Of a stretch of DNA of 64,000 nucleotides, positions 1-11,250 are shown in pieces. Origin of the DNA: Adiantum capillus-veneris (Eukaryota > Streptophyta > Polypodiopsida > Polypodiales > Pteridaceae). A program made the translations under genes and the position numbers. The stretch's first letter is position 1, and each line of letters begins with the position of its first letter. The notes under the pieces are model-generated. The model was given only the letters and a program-made list of their open reading frames with translations, searched no databases and was not told the DNA's origin. The stretch covers positions 7,964,501 through 8,028,500 of the forward strand of contig CM043967.1 of assembly GCA_014529385.2 (NCBI GenBank), in the 5' to 3' direction.

Positions 1-169
1 TTTGTCATACCATTTTCCCATTTACCGATTGACTCCTGTCCTGTTCTGAGATAGATCCATAAGCACATGTCTATATTCTAACTCTTGTTACCGTTTATTC
101 TCCCACATTAAATGATCAGTTTAATATGACAAAATCATTTGGGTTAGTTAGATATTAGATTTCATGACA
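1..169 (-). mobile_element. D-family LTR, terminal fragment (inverted)
   Basis: Read on the minus strand from 169, the sequence begins TGTCATGAAATC and follows, with many substitutions, the first ~150 bases of the LTRs starting at 46324 and 51739. This is the outer (U3-side) end of a long D-family LTR that continues beyond the left edge of the window. Its orientation agrees with the minus-strand RT remnant to its right, so it may be that element's 3' LTR, although no clean polypurine tract is visible next to it. Confidence 0.6.
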
Positions 170-367
170 AAACCCATAGATCGATTCTTTTGAAAACATG
201 AAAACAAATGTTTTATTTGTGGAAAAACAGGACACTAGGCTTCTTAATGTCCTAAGAATAAGAGATTAGTTGCCTTCAAAAATATTATTCTAGAGGATGG
301 AGATAGTTATTCTATGATATTGTCCAATAAAATCCCTAATTTGCATGAGAACTACATCTACAAACAA

Positions 368-1487
368 TTAACATGGAAATTCCCAATTTGGGAGAATCAA
401 GAGTGTTGAAGTCACCAACATCTTTTTCAGCAGGTTAAATGTAGTCTTTTGCTCCTCCTTCCACACAAGATCCATATCCTTTCTTGTCAATGGTGTGAGT
501 GGTAAAAACACATGGGCTAGGTACCTCAAGAACCTTCTATGCGACTTCACTTGATCAACGAATCTCATCAATTGTTTCACTGTCTTTGGAGGTAGGGATT
601 TCATGATGGCCTCCACTTTACTTGGATCACTTGCAATTCCCTCATTGATGATGTGTCCCAAAAATTTCCCTCTCTTCACACCAAAGGCACATTTTGCAGG
701 ATTCAATGATAATCTAGATCCTCTACATTTCTCAAAGCATAATCTCAAATGATTCAAATGATCCCCGTTCTTGATACACTAAAGTCATCTAAAAATACCT
801 TTAAGGAAGAAGAACTTCCATGACCCACTTTGAAAAGTAGGTGGTGAATTCTTCAAACCAAAGCTAGTCACTTTGGAAGCATACACTCCTTATTTATGAA
901 TGTAGTTTTGTCTCTATCTTGAAGGGCCATATTGATTTGGTTTTACCCACTAAAACCATCAAGAAATATATATATCTCTTCACCTACTGCATCCAATATT
1001 GTCTCACAATAGGGTAGAGAAAATGGATCAGTAATGGTTGTAGCATTGAGATTATTGTAACCTACACACACCCTAATTTTTTCATTCTTCTTTGGAACTA
1101 CCACAATTGGTGATAACCATGTTACTTTGTCCATTGGGTAAATAAAACCAACGTCTAGCAATTTTTCAAACTCTTCTTTCACCTTTTTGGCATAATTAGG
1201 GCTCATCTATATCTCTTCGGCTTTATTGGCACTTCATCTATTCTCAAATTGATGGTATGTTGACATACAGCTAGATCTACTCCCTCCATATCAGTGTATG
1301 ACCAAGAAAAGACATCCTTGAATTCCCTTAATAATTCCTTCAATGCTCTTTTAAATGCATGATGCAATTCAGTAGATAATTTCACCATTTTGGGATAATC
1401 CTCATCTTTGAAGTTCATGTCTTCCAATTCATCCTCTTTGGAATATGGAGCTCTTAGACATTTTCTCTTCAAACATTTTTTTTGCAT
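368..1487 (-). pseudogene. Ty3/gypsy reverse transcriptase remnant
   Basis: Three minus-strand blocks make up a decayed Ty3-type RT. The block at 1203-1487 holds the linker before RT (motif DVFSWSY, then a VDLAVCQH-like stretch). The block at 943-1206 has the WLSPIVVVPKKN and FLDGFSG motifs of the RT fingers and palm. A frameshifted stretch at about 760-942 contains the catalytic box FLDD (784-795). The block at 368-757 has the connection region (LGHIINEG). Frameshifts and stops separate the blocks. Wording of the DVFSWSY and PKKN motifs matches the non-chromodomain lineage of element B, not the chromovirus C. No integrase follows before the LTR fragment at 1-169. Confidence 0.8.
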
Positions 1488-1815
1488 GGATCATTGCCTT
1501 AGAAGCTTCTTTCTCTGCTTCTAGCTTTTGCTCTTTGATTGCCTTTCTTGATTTCTTCTTGTCTTCTTTTAAATCTAGTTCAAGTGTGTGTTTTTGATCC
1601 TACACTCCATCTGCAATTTATTTGGACTTCAAAGATTGGAAACTGTTGCATTTATCTTAAGGAAATCCTCCTCTTCATCTTCTTCAATGGCTTCTCCCAT
1701 ATTGATCCCTTCATGTATGAATCTAGGTGGAGTGCTCTTCTTTGGCACCATTTGCATCCTTACCTTTTTTCCCCCCGTTGCTTCCCACGATTCACCTTGG
1801 TTGCTGTTAGCCATG
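1488..1815 (-). pseudogene. possible upstream part of the same decayed polyprotein
   Basis: A short minus-strand open stretch (1629-1814, 61 codons, acidic C-terminal half) lies directly upstream of the RT remnant in the same direction. It has no protease or zinc-knuckle motif. It is included only because it is contiguous with the RT blocks. The overlapping plus-strand ORFs here are antisense and carry no recognisable motif. Confidence 0.3.
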
Positions 1816-1819
1816 ATCT

Positions 1820-2260
1820 ACCCAAATCTTCTCCATCTTCATTACTATGCTATTATGTATGCTAGCAAGAAGAGTTATGATAAGTGAGAAACTAATTCTT
1901 TCTCCTATGAAATGTTTCTTCTTCCTCTTCCCTACCCTCATTCCCTGCTAGGTCTCTCCACCTTCAAAGGTGTTTGAGGTCTTGGGACTGAGGCTTGGGA
2001 TAGTTAAAGATTTCTTCAAAGTTTATGTTATGCTTGTGGTGCATGAATCTTTCCATCTTTATTGCATTACCTAGGTCACAAGGAACACAAATATTGTATT
2101 ATAACAAGTCTCTCTCTTAATGGGAGAAATCATAATACAAAATCATTGAATAAGAGTAGGTTGATTCTTCTGGCTTCAAAAAAACACAATTGACCACAAA
2201 AATCAATCTTGCTACACTTATTATTGTTTGATTTTTGAGGATTCCCAAAGGTTACACTCT
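1820..2260 (+). mobile_element. D-family LTR fragment (3' part)
   Basis: This stretch matches the right half of the D-like LTR copy at 54900-55300, including CTTCCTCTTCCCTACCCTC, the AAAGGTGTTTGAGGTCTTGGG block and the AAGGAACACAAATATTGTAT block. Neither end is a clean TG/CA terminus, so it is a truncated copy. Confidence 0.6.
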
Positions 2261-3552
2261 CCTTTGGTCAACCATTTTGACCTGAAAAGGTGATGGTTCC
2301 CATTTAATTAGGTTCAATTTCCTACAAACAGATTCCAAAAGGATATTAACTCTTGAGCACCCATCTACCAATACACGTGAAAGGTTTGTTTCCATTTTGT
2401 CCTAGAACTAGAGTTAAGTAGAAAATCAATTTTGGTATTGCATGAGTGCAAAAAGAAACCGCCTTGATGCCATACCATAGCCCAGGAAATTATAAGTGGC
2501 GAAAAATCTCAAAAGTGAGCAAAAACTTGAGATTTAGAGTGGAAAATTAGAGAATTCATGTTTGGATATTGACACTTGCACTCAAGGAACTAATCTAGCT
2601 GTGCCAAAAGAACATTTTTGCATTTGATTTGAGAATAAGCTCATTTGAACTAGTTTAAAGTGGTGAATTTTTGTAGTGCAAGGTGTCATTAAGTAGTATA
2701 GGAGGTGGGGAAGCTACAAAACTGACTTGTTTCAAAAATCTTACTAATGACAGTGACTGTGGTCATTGCCAATTTCCCCATTTTCACAAAATAAGCATAT
2801 CTTTTTAGGACCCTCATACTCCGTACAACAAGAACCCACTTACCCCAAGTCTAGAAGATCTATAGATTGCTAGACCAAGCCAAAATTGTCCATAAGTGAC
2901 CAAAGTTGAAGGTTTTGTGTCACTGGATTGACCAAATCTCATCAATTTAGCTCAAACATAGGGGCAAAAGACTCCATAGAGGAAACCCTAGCTATAGGAA
3001 GCATCAAGTTTTAAAAGTCAATCAGTGTCAATGACTGTGGTCATTGCCATAGTTCTCAAAAAACTGCAAGGGTGATTCAAGTTGATTCCCATCAATGCAT
3101 AGAGCCCAAATTCACCTACTACATCTCATTTGAGTAGGTGCAAGACCATAAGATTATCTAGAAACTAAAATTGAAGAACAAATTGTGGTAATTGAGTGAA
3201 AAAGAGGCCAAAAAGTGAATACACCCTTCATACATAGTCTATATAGACTCACCTCATAGTGGCTAAGTAGTAGGAAGTGACTAGACTAAAAAAGCTCACC
3301 AATGATCGCAATCATTGCCACCTAGCCTAGTTTTGAGATTTAACCATACATGCATGTAGGTTACCCTGAGAGGTTCCCATAAGTACCCTTGTTCAGTCAA
3401 ATAGACTCCAAAATCACACTTAAAGACCTTGTGGAAGCTAGGGCTTGACTTTTCAAATTTTCACATGAATTTCATAAATTTTTGTAAATTCTTGTGAAGA
3501 TTTTGAAGAGAAAATTTGGACTAAGCACTCAAAAGGCCAGGAGGCAAAGTAC
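2261..3552 (+). promoter_or_regulatory. leader (5' UTR-like) region of element H with decayed palindromes
   Basis: About 1.3 kb without a plausible ORF, directly upstream of the gag remnant at 3553. It carries three palindrome-like sites about 275 bp apart (listed separately), which mirrors the palindrome-bearing leaders of elements A and B. No LTR edge or tRNA-Asp primer site was found for H on this side, so its start is unknown. Confidence 0.5.
2746..3317. repeat. three decayed CGCG-type palindromes (element H)
   Basis: Sites: 2746-2767 (arms AATGAC/GTCATT, with an apparent 6-base AGTGAC duplication), 3029-3046 (CAATGAC-TGTG-GTCATTG) and 3300-3317 (CAATGAT-CGCA-ATCATTG). The last two reduce to the same 18-base palindrome, CAATGACCGCGGTCATTG, if only C-to-T/G-to-A changes are allowed. 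Each is followed by CC. The arms differ completely from those in A and B. Confidence 0.65.
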
Positions 3553-6030
3553 TTGATCTTGTGTATATGGGTATCCAAATTATCCAAAAGCAAAGTCTAT
3601 ACAAAGGGGCTAGCTAACCTCACAAGTAAGAGGTTAGGGTTTTTACGAGAGTGTTTGTCTTATTTCATGTATTTGCAATCGGGTAGATATCTTTTGAGAG
3701 ATGGTAGAGTAGAGGCTGACCAAGATATTTTTGTGTCTTCCAAAGAGAGTGTCAATCAAGTGAGGCTTGAACCACTATCAACTATCATAGAAGAGGATTA
3801 TGAGACTGACACCTCTTCCGATGAGTCATTTTACTTGATGGCTAGCCAGCAACTAGGAGGCTTCCAACAACACAAGGGTTCAAGAGGTAGAACCTCCCAA
3901 ACCCCATTGACCACATTGAAATACACGAAAATAATTCTAGAGGGAACAAACATGCATGTAGACCTAGTTTATGAAGATGCTCAAGGATGCAAATGCATTT
4001 GTATAGAAGAATGGCCTGCTCAAGGATTAGAAATAGTTTGAGTATACGACGATGGTGATAAATTCCTCAATGAAGAAGGAAATCACTGCCTCATTTTCAG
4101 AGAGCCAAAAAACTACAACCGTTATGGAGATAATGTGGCAAAAGGGAAGATGGTCATGGAGACACAAGAACTACCACCTAAGACTAATCTTCGTGGAGCC
4201 TTATGTGTTCGTGACAAGAGAGTGACAAAAGAGGCTACACTTAATGATAATGTAGGGATTTACAAGCATGGGGATGGGAGAGTCACTACCAATTCACAAA
4301 ACCCTACATTAATGAATTAAGGATAGACAAGGTTCCATATTTTCTTTCGTATGACACAAAAACAAGAATCGACATCATTTTTGTTGACAAATATGGACGT
4401 GAATATGAACCAATCCTTACTAGGGATGTAGAATGACTGTTAAATCCATAACTACTGGCACATGCTCTTGAAGAGAGGAAAAGGCCCATACATACCCCTA
4501 GGAAGTATAAAAATCCCCTCAAAGATGAATATGACACCACCTCGCATGCAAATAGACAACCGTTGCCCACCCTCAAGACTAGCTTACAAAATCTCTATCA
4601 TTGCAAGCATGGCTCCAAACAATATGCAATGTCAAAAAAAAAAAGAAAATAGAGGTGGTTATCAAGCCGTGGCAAGGCTAGGAACACCACCACCAATCCA
4701 TTAGCAGTACCAAGATTAGATTGGGACAAGTACACAAAATTTGGCAGGGACAGGAGGACCACACCAAGAATGGGAGCGAAAAGAAAGGGTTCAAAGAGAG
4801 GAACAACCACCCGCAAGACCTGCCAATAATTATGGATTAGGAGCACCTCTAGGGGTGGTACCTTAGACCAACAAGAGCTTATAGAGGAGGACTGGGAGGC
4901 CCTATGCTTAGGTTGGTATATCATCGTAGGATCAAACCATACTAGGTCCAGAAATAAGTGAACAAGGAAGTATTCATGGGACAAGGATCCTAAGGATCAT
5001 GTGGTAGCCTTTGTGCATGTATTTAGAGCTGAGGAATTCCTAGTTTTCCAACACAATTTGTAGGATTTGAACTGATTCTTGAAAAGGACGCTACCACTTG
5101 GTTTGATTCCGTGGAACGTAGGGATTTCGAGTTGATCAAGGAGGTGTTTTATCAAGGAATTATCTCAAAGAGGGATAGGTCATAACACCGTCTCGCAAAT
5201 CCATAAATTCAAGCAGAAAGAAGGCAAATTTATACAAAAAGCAGCCTTAAGGCTGAAAAGATATGTGAAATTCTGTCCATTAGAAAAACTACCAACCCAG
5301 TCAAGGTCAATGCTGATTTTTATCCAAGGACCGAGGAATGGAGATCTCCAAAAAGATCTACACATGAAAAAGAACACTACACTGAATGAGTTAACAAAAG
5401 AAGCTCTATAATTGGTAGATAATTGTGGTGTCTACAAGGAAAGAGATTACAAGGATTTAGGTGATGATTCCTCATCACATCATAGTGGATTCAAGTCTAC
5501 CAAGCCAATAACAAAACTTGAATCTTCACTAAATCAAGAACTGCTCAAGAGGATTAATCTTATTTGCTAAGCGATAAGTTAAGAAACCTAAGTGGTGTGC
5601 AATTAAAAAAAAAGGAAAAATCTTGTGACTGAAGAGTGCTATCACAACAAGGGGTACGTAAAAGAATGCCAATATGCCTCGTAAGCCCAAGTAGCACAAG
5701 CACAAGTACCACCAATGCTAAGATACACAACAAGAATTCTTTCGAGACTAGTAGGAGTTGAAAGAGCACAACCAGCCTTAGGAACACAACCTACACTACC
5801 ACGAATGGACTTGAAGGAATCAAATATGCACCAACTCTAGAAGAGCATGATGAGCAAGCACTTGTGCTAGTCCTGGCAAAATAGCAAGGAGCCTAGTGGA
5901 TATATGAATAATAAGAGCACCCGTCCTACCCTAGTTGCATCTTATGTGATGCCAAAGGAAACAACAATAACACATTTGGTGATCCATCCGGGAGTGCATG
6001 ACCACAGTGTTCAGTCAGGTACTAGAAGCT
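3553..6030 (+). pseudogene. gag remnant of a B-related Ty3 element (H)
   Basis: The translation tracks the gag of element B along its length, with stops and frameshifts. Matching landmarks in order: RLEPLSTIIEE and the MASQQ start of the second segment (3760-3850), an ILEGTN block followed by KCICIEE (3930-4020), AKGKMVMETQELPP (4137-4180), NVGIYKH (about 4250), a FVDKYGREY-like block (4380-4410), the KDPKDHVVAF block of the gag capsid domain (from about 4985), the QIHKFKQK region (5200-5220) and a proline-rich segment ending near 6000. Gag is the structural capsid/nucleocapsid protein of LTR elements. It is broken by several in-frame stops. No zinc knuckle, protease or RT follows, because unrelated transposase-like sequence begins near 6030. 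Confidence 0.8.
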
Positions 6031-7171
6031 CAACTCTTGAAAAGGTGCAAAATCTTGTTCAGATAGTTTAAAAGATTGAGAAGGGGGGTCCTAGAAAAGT
6101 ACAGATGCTAGTTTCTCGTCATGCTATTCCATTCCTATGACTAAAAAAGATGATTTAGAAGCCACTGATGTAGAGCTTAACCATTTTCTTGAGGAAATGA
6201 TGCCCCTTGTTCAGAATAGGGGATTCAAAAGTATTGTATCAAATGAGAAAGCTAAATAGGGTCAGGTTGTTGGGTGATGGATATGACAATATACTATTGC
6301 TACAAAAATGGTGTGTTTTTCCATTCTTTCACGGAAGTTGTTTTCTAGGCCAAAGTGGACCTAACGATAAATGTTACGTATTCAAAATGTCCACAAAAAA
6401 ACTTGCTTCTGGAGTTGAACTAGTCAATCAAATGAGGCAAGGAGGGACATGAGATTTGATTAGTGCTTGGGTACACTTTGATCATACTCATCGGATTGAA
6501 GGATGGGTAACTATGTCCTGCTCGATTTATGATCTTGGGTAAGTGAATTTATAAAAATGTGTTAGATAATATGTTTTGATATAAGACACCTTTTATTACT
6601 TATTTGTTCTATGTTTACATCATGCAAGCATTGCAGGTGATTGCATTATGTGAATGTAAAGAAGAAGACGAAGAAACACAAATCTTGTTTCGGCGAAATT
6701 TAAACATAGTTATAGAGAGGTGTGGGCATGAACAACAGACTTTGCTAGATTTATGTCTGATGAAGCTGGGGCTAATTGGTTGACAATACGAGTTGTATAC
6801 AATGGAGGACGACATAATGTAATGGAGGGGAGGGAGCACTCGTGTCTTTTCCATTGGGAGCAAAGTCTACACAGACAGAGTACAAAACATGTTACTACAT
6901 ATAGACAATGCATCACATTGAAATGTGTGAAGCATGGTTCTTAGCACAGACTACAAATGAGGCCTCCCTTATAGCTTCCAGAATACAAGAATGGTGGGTG
7001 AAAAATGTAACAGGGGATAATTAAATCCGAGGAATTCACCATGGAAAACTTATCGTACCACGTAAGTGCAAGGGAGGGGGATTTTTTTACAAGTTCCATA
7101 AGCATATAAGTTAGGGGAAGGCCCACAATAATTTATCCCCCAAGCTTAAAAATAAGGGAGGGGGGTATCAT

Positions 7172-7205
<34 letters not shown>

Positions 7206-8880
7206 TGACCCGAGTTGATTATTTGTAACAATTGGTCACCAATGTGCACTAGAACATGGATGGAATTTTGGGAAATTTTTTTATCAGGTTACACATCAAA
7301 ATTTGCATCAAGTCGATCGTAGATAAGGGATGATTTGGAGCAGGTCAAGGGTTGATTTATACCATCTTTGGATGGGTCAGAATTGGATGAGTAGCCAGAG
7401 TGCAAGCTGATTGGACACATATTTTGAAAGTCAAACTAAGACACATTGAGGGTACATCTAGTTATCAACAGAAGTGGTTCCTTAGTACGTTGCCTGTTAC
7501 TATACTACACACTCTTTGACTAGTTTTACTCAGTTAGATCATGTGAGATCTAAATTTTATATGTAAGATAGGGGTATGATAGTTTTCTTCATTCATTATT
7601 GTAAAAGCATAGAAAGGGGGGTCATATTCCCTAATATGAGTCGTATATAGGGGTTTTTTTATCAAAGTTGTCCGCTCGCAGGTGGTGTGCTATTTTGTAT
7701 ATAGAGTGAATCCCCCGGGTAATAAAAAGGATTTAGAGAGATGGTTTAATTGGTGGGAGGAACAAATTGCCCATTGGGGAAGCTCTAAGACAATGTATAT
7801 CAACCTTTTCTTTGGTTCATATAAAATACATGAAAACAGAGATTAACATATAAATGGTTTTTATTGTAATGGAAGCAAGGCAACACAAAACCAGATGGAG
7901 ACCACGGAGTATACATTTTGATAGAGAGGATAATGAAGAGGTATATGTTGTCACTGATAGCAGTGAAGCAGGAGAGAGCATTCCAGTGCAACCACGGGAG
8001 AATTCAACAAGGTGTATTCAAGAGGTCAAAGTTTCCCGCGAAGAGTGGGCTTTACGAAGTATGTCAACCAATTGCATGAGGAAATGTTTTGGAATGGTAG
8101 GGAAGAAAAGTTGTGGTAACAAATTACAGAGCCGTCAAGTGGGAATGGTTGCTCCATGTTTTTGGTTTGCGCGAACTTTTAAAGACAAGACAATTGCATA
8201 GTGAATATGGTTCTACAATTATGAAGTAAGCCACACACAAAAACTATAGAGGCAAGTTAAATTATCACCTATCATTCTTACTTTCTAGCAAGTGGATATT
8301 GGAACCAACTTATCAAAGAAAGAGAGTGACAGTTTGGTGCAAAGTGGATTTCAATTTGCACATTTTGCAAAACCACTTTAATGCATGAACGATACAAATG
8401 TTGCTCTTACACAAGGAGGCTCCAATAGCAGGAAGCGTAAGTGGAGACATGGTAATTTCCAAAGAACCGCAAAAGAGATTAGAGTCAGCTGCAAGTATGG
8501 TTGCAACATTCTTGGGCGAGAAACTAGAAAGTGAAGAACACATAGTTTTTTGAGTTTTAACAGAGATTTGTTATGATGTACACATTAAGGTAGAACGTAG
8601 TTGCATCTATCCCAATTTTCAGAAGAGAGAATCTACACATAAAGCTTTTTTGGCATGTAAGCACATGTACTATGTGTATGTGCATATTCTTGGGCTTCTA
8701 CCAAAAGCACATGGTCATTTATCAGCCTGCACTAACTCCCACAAACCTTGCATTTTTTGTATTAGGACAAACCTACAAGATAAATCTTGTGGTGTAGTGA
8801 ACCTAAACCTTAGAGAATGTCATGTAGAGGTATGCATTGAAGGAAATTTCTCTTATGTATTTGTTGTGGAGTAGCTTTTC
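6030..8880 (+). pseudogene. decayed Mutator-like (MULE/SWIM-type) transposase-like gene
   Basis: Scattered plus-strand blocks in several frames look like one decayed protein gene. They are: a DLEATDVELNHF block (6150-6200); DLISAWVHFDHTHRIEGWVT (6456-6515); an acidic CECKEEDEETQI block (6640-6690); FMSDEAGANW and GREHSCLFHWEQSLHR (6750-6880); NPPGNKKDLERWFNWWEEQ (7710-7770); and near 8600-8700 a C-x-Y-P...ACKH segment followed by MYYVYVHILGL. That last block fits a SWIM zinc finger (CxCxnCxH) with the second Cys changed to Tyr. SWIM fingers at the C-terminus are typical of MULE transposases and their domesticated relatives. The catalytic DDE residues could not be placed. A GTAAGT at 6539 and TTGCAG ending at 6636 could be an intron, but the phase does not join the flanking frames. 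The family assignment is an inference from motif layout. Confidence 0.45.
7175..7203 (+). repeat. 29-base poly-G tract
   Basis: An uninterrupted run of 29 G on the plus strand, following a TAT and ending at CCTGACC. It lies inside the decayed transposase-like gene and breaks any reading frame. It could form G-quadruplexes. Such runs are also common sequencing or assembly trouble spots. Confidence 0.95.
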
Positions 8881-9269
8881 TAGACACATGAAACTTTATT
8901 TGAATTCCTTTTAGTTATAGAAGCATGCTTTCTGGTATCTATCTAGATGATTGTACAGGCTGAAAACTAGGGCTTTTGGAAACTTGTACATATGTTTAGT
9001 GTGTATAATTAAAAGAGACTCAAAATCTTAAGCCAAGCTGTTGCAAGATGATAGATGTTTTTTGGCATGTATCGTATTCTGATGTCTTTGTTTTGGATTA
9101 ATTTTTTTGTGTCATTAGAAAAGGCTCTGAATCTAAAATCAAAAAGGTCACAAAACTGGTTTTGATTGCAAAAGCTCAAAATCAAAAGCTTGCAAATAAA
9201 ACAAACTCAAATGGGAGATGGTATGTCAAAGAGCGATGCTAGCTAATGGAGCTTGAAAGACCTTAGGGC
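8881..9269. other. no gene seen
   Basis: AT-rich sequence between the SWIM-like block and the D-LTR-like region. No ORF with recognisable motifs, no terminal repeats and no tandem array are visible. Confidence 0.5.
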
Positions 9270-10020
9270 TAGCTTCATTAAAGACCTCCAAAGGTTAGTA
9301 TTAAAAGTCCTTAGACCTAGGATCTTAGTTAGGCTAGGGCTGAGCTTGAGGTGGGAACCCGGCCCAAGCATGAGGTGCTTGTCGTGCTTGCTGACTAAGG
9401 TGCCTGAGGTGCTTGTCATGCTTGCTGACTAAGGTGCTTGAGGTGCTTTTCATGCTTGATGATGAAGCTGCTTGAGATGCTTTCCATGTTTTATGACTAA
9501 GGTGCTTGAGGGGTTTCATGACTAAGGTTCTCAAGGGGTGAGGTGTTCCAAAGTCAACATAGATCCCTACACAATGGGAGGGGGGGGGGGTGAGCCCTAC
9601 AAGTAGGGGCAAGAGAGATAACACATACACACACACACTCACTCAAGGCAAGCCAAGTCCAAAGTGGCAACAAAGAGATATGTCAAGATCCTCCTCATGT
9701 TGCCCTTATAAGGTGCCAAAAGCCTATTGGTTGACCTCTAAATGAGAATTTAGTTTATTGAAATAATTGTCTACGCATTATCAAGCCCTGTCTCTCAAAG
9801 GGGTAAGGATGACACTTGACCAATTGCTACCCTTGTTGCTTGATATGCACTAAGCATGTGATTGGCTAGGATTGCAAGAGTCCAATCAAATCCAAGGATG
9901 AGCTACAAGGAGGGGTCAACCAAGGCAGGATGGGGGTGTGCTTGGGGTTATACTCTCTCTCACACACACTCACATGCTTTCATTCTCACTTGGTGAAAGT
10001 GCAAGAACTTCATCTCCTTC
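9270..10020 (+). mobile_element. diverged D-family LTR fragment
   Basis: The order of landmarks follows the middle of the D-family LTR. There is a purine-rich block with CTTAGGGCT-like text, then CATCCCTACA-like sequence followed by a G-run and GTGAGCCCTA, a CA-repeat patch, a GGGGTCAACCAAGGCA block, and CACATGCTTTCATT...GTGAAAGTGCAAGAACTTCAT. The last block is also present at 54790-54840. Edges are not defined. Confidence 0.5.
9366..9530. repeat. minisatellite, unit about 40-45 bp
   Basis: About four imperfect tandem copies of a unit containing CATGCTTGCTGACTAAGGTG and a following AGGTGCTT. The later copies shorten and diverge. It lies inside the D-LTR-like fragment and has no counterpart in the other D copies of this window. 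Confidence 0.75.
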
Positions 10021-10540
10021 TCATAAAAATGCTCACTACTATTTTCTTAATTTGGCTATTCTAATGTTCATAGTCCATTTTCGTTACAGGTTTCCTTCTA
10101 AGATTCTTCTCCTTAGAGATCTTTGTGATATATTTGTAGGAGAATTTATTTTTAGAATTAGCACATTCAAAAATCTTCAGTGTAGTATTTCTCTTGCAAA
10201 AATTCTTTGATGATTTAGAGTTTTTCAACTCCTTCTATGCCTATTTTTGTATCTAGAGTTCATGTATTCCACTTGTAAAGCTTGGATAATATCTCCCAAT
10301 GTTTTTGACTGGAGACGATTATCCAAAATTCTATCAGAAGTTTGGTGTTGGCTTTTGGGAGCTTATGAACAAACTCTACTTTGATTTATCTAGAGTGGTA
10401 TTTAAGTGCTTTATAGATTAAATTTTTGTAGTATATACAAAAATCCCATATAGAAGAGAAGTTGCAAATTTGTGCTTTATGGAATACTTGGTGTTAAGGT
10501 TGCTTGCTTTTCTTTATGTCCTATAGATTCTTTGTAGTAG
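10021..10540. other. no gene seen; left flank of element A
   Basis: AT-rich DNA with no motif-bearing ORF. It ends at the ATAAT target-site duplication of element A (10541-10545). Confidence 0.5.
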
Positions 10541-10545
10541 ATAAT

Positions 10546-11240
10546 TGTTGCGGGAGCGACTCACACACCCATGAAGTGCATGCAAACACTACCTAGATCA
10601 ACATAATGTCAAGCGAGGACACATATGACACGATAGGCACACGAAGGAAATCTCTTTAGCTTGTTAGGCTGAGACCATCCTACACATACAACACTCTGGA
10701 AGGCCAACTAAACCACAATCAAGAACCTCACTGCTCTCAACTACACCACCTAGCCACATACACACATATAGAAGGTAACTCACCTAATCTTGCCAGATTC
10801 GTATGAAACTTAAGGAACACCATCCCCTCACTAGGATACACCTGTCCCTAAGCAATGGTGCAGTCGGATCTCCAATGTGTTGAGCGAACCGGGCGTAGCT
10901 AGAGGATAAAGCTCACGCTCACTCTCTTTCTCTCTCACACACAGTAGATGGCAGCGCTAAAGTTTTGATTATGATTAAAGTCTCCCTTTACAAAATGACC
11001 TAGGTACGTACCTTATATACTAAGGCTACCTTAGGTTTAACCAAAAATGGGGTTGAAAGGGTCAAATGGCTTTGTATTTACAATCTGGAAGTGCCATTTC
11101 ACCCCGGCTTCTGAAACTAGAATAACTACTCATTACAAATGACGTTTATAGCCATAATCCGCAGCATTTCATAACTCGCAAAAGATAAGACTTTGGTACG
11201 AAACTTGAGTTATGTTGTGTTGTTGACCCAGCGGTCAACA
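10546..11240 (-). repeat. element A left (3') LTR, with internal deletion
   Basis: This LTR matches the right LTR closely but lacks 269 bases present there (39902-40170), the join falling at about 10852. It ends GGTCAACA and is followed on the plus strand by CTCCCCCCTT, the polypurine tract read on minus. A TATATAA box lies on the minus strand at 11013-11019. Confidence 0.93.
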
Positions 11241-11250
11241 CTCCCCCCTT
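11241..11250 (-). other. polypurine tract of element A
   Basis: On the minus strand this reads AAGGGGGGAG immediately before the LTR. It is the expected plus-strand DNA priming site for reverse transcription. Confidence 0.85.

Noticed and set aside
6539-6636. Spliceosomal intron (GTAAGT...TTGCAG) in the MULE-like gene
   Set aside because: The splice sites look good but the joined frame meets a stop; in such a decayed sequence the intron cannot be confirmed.
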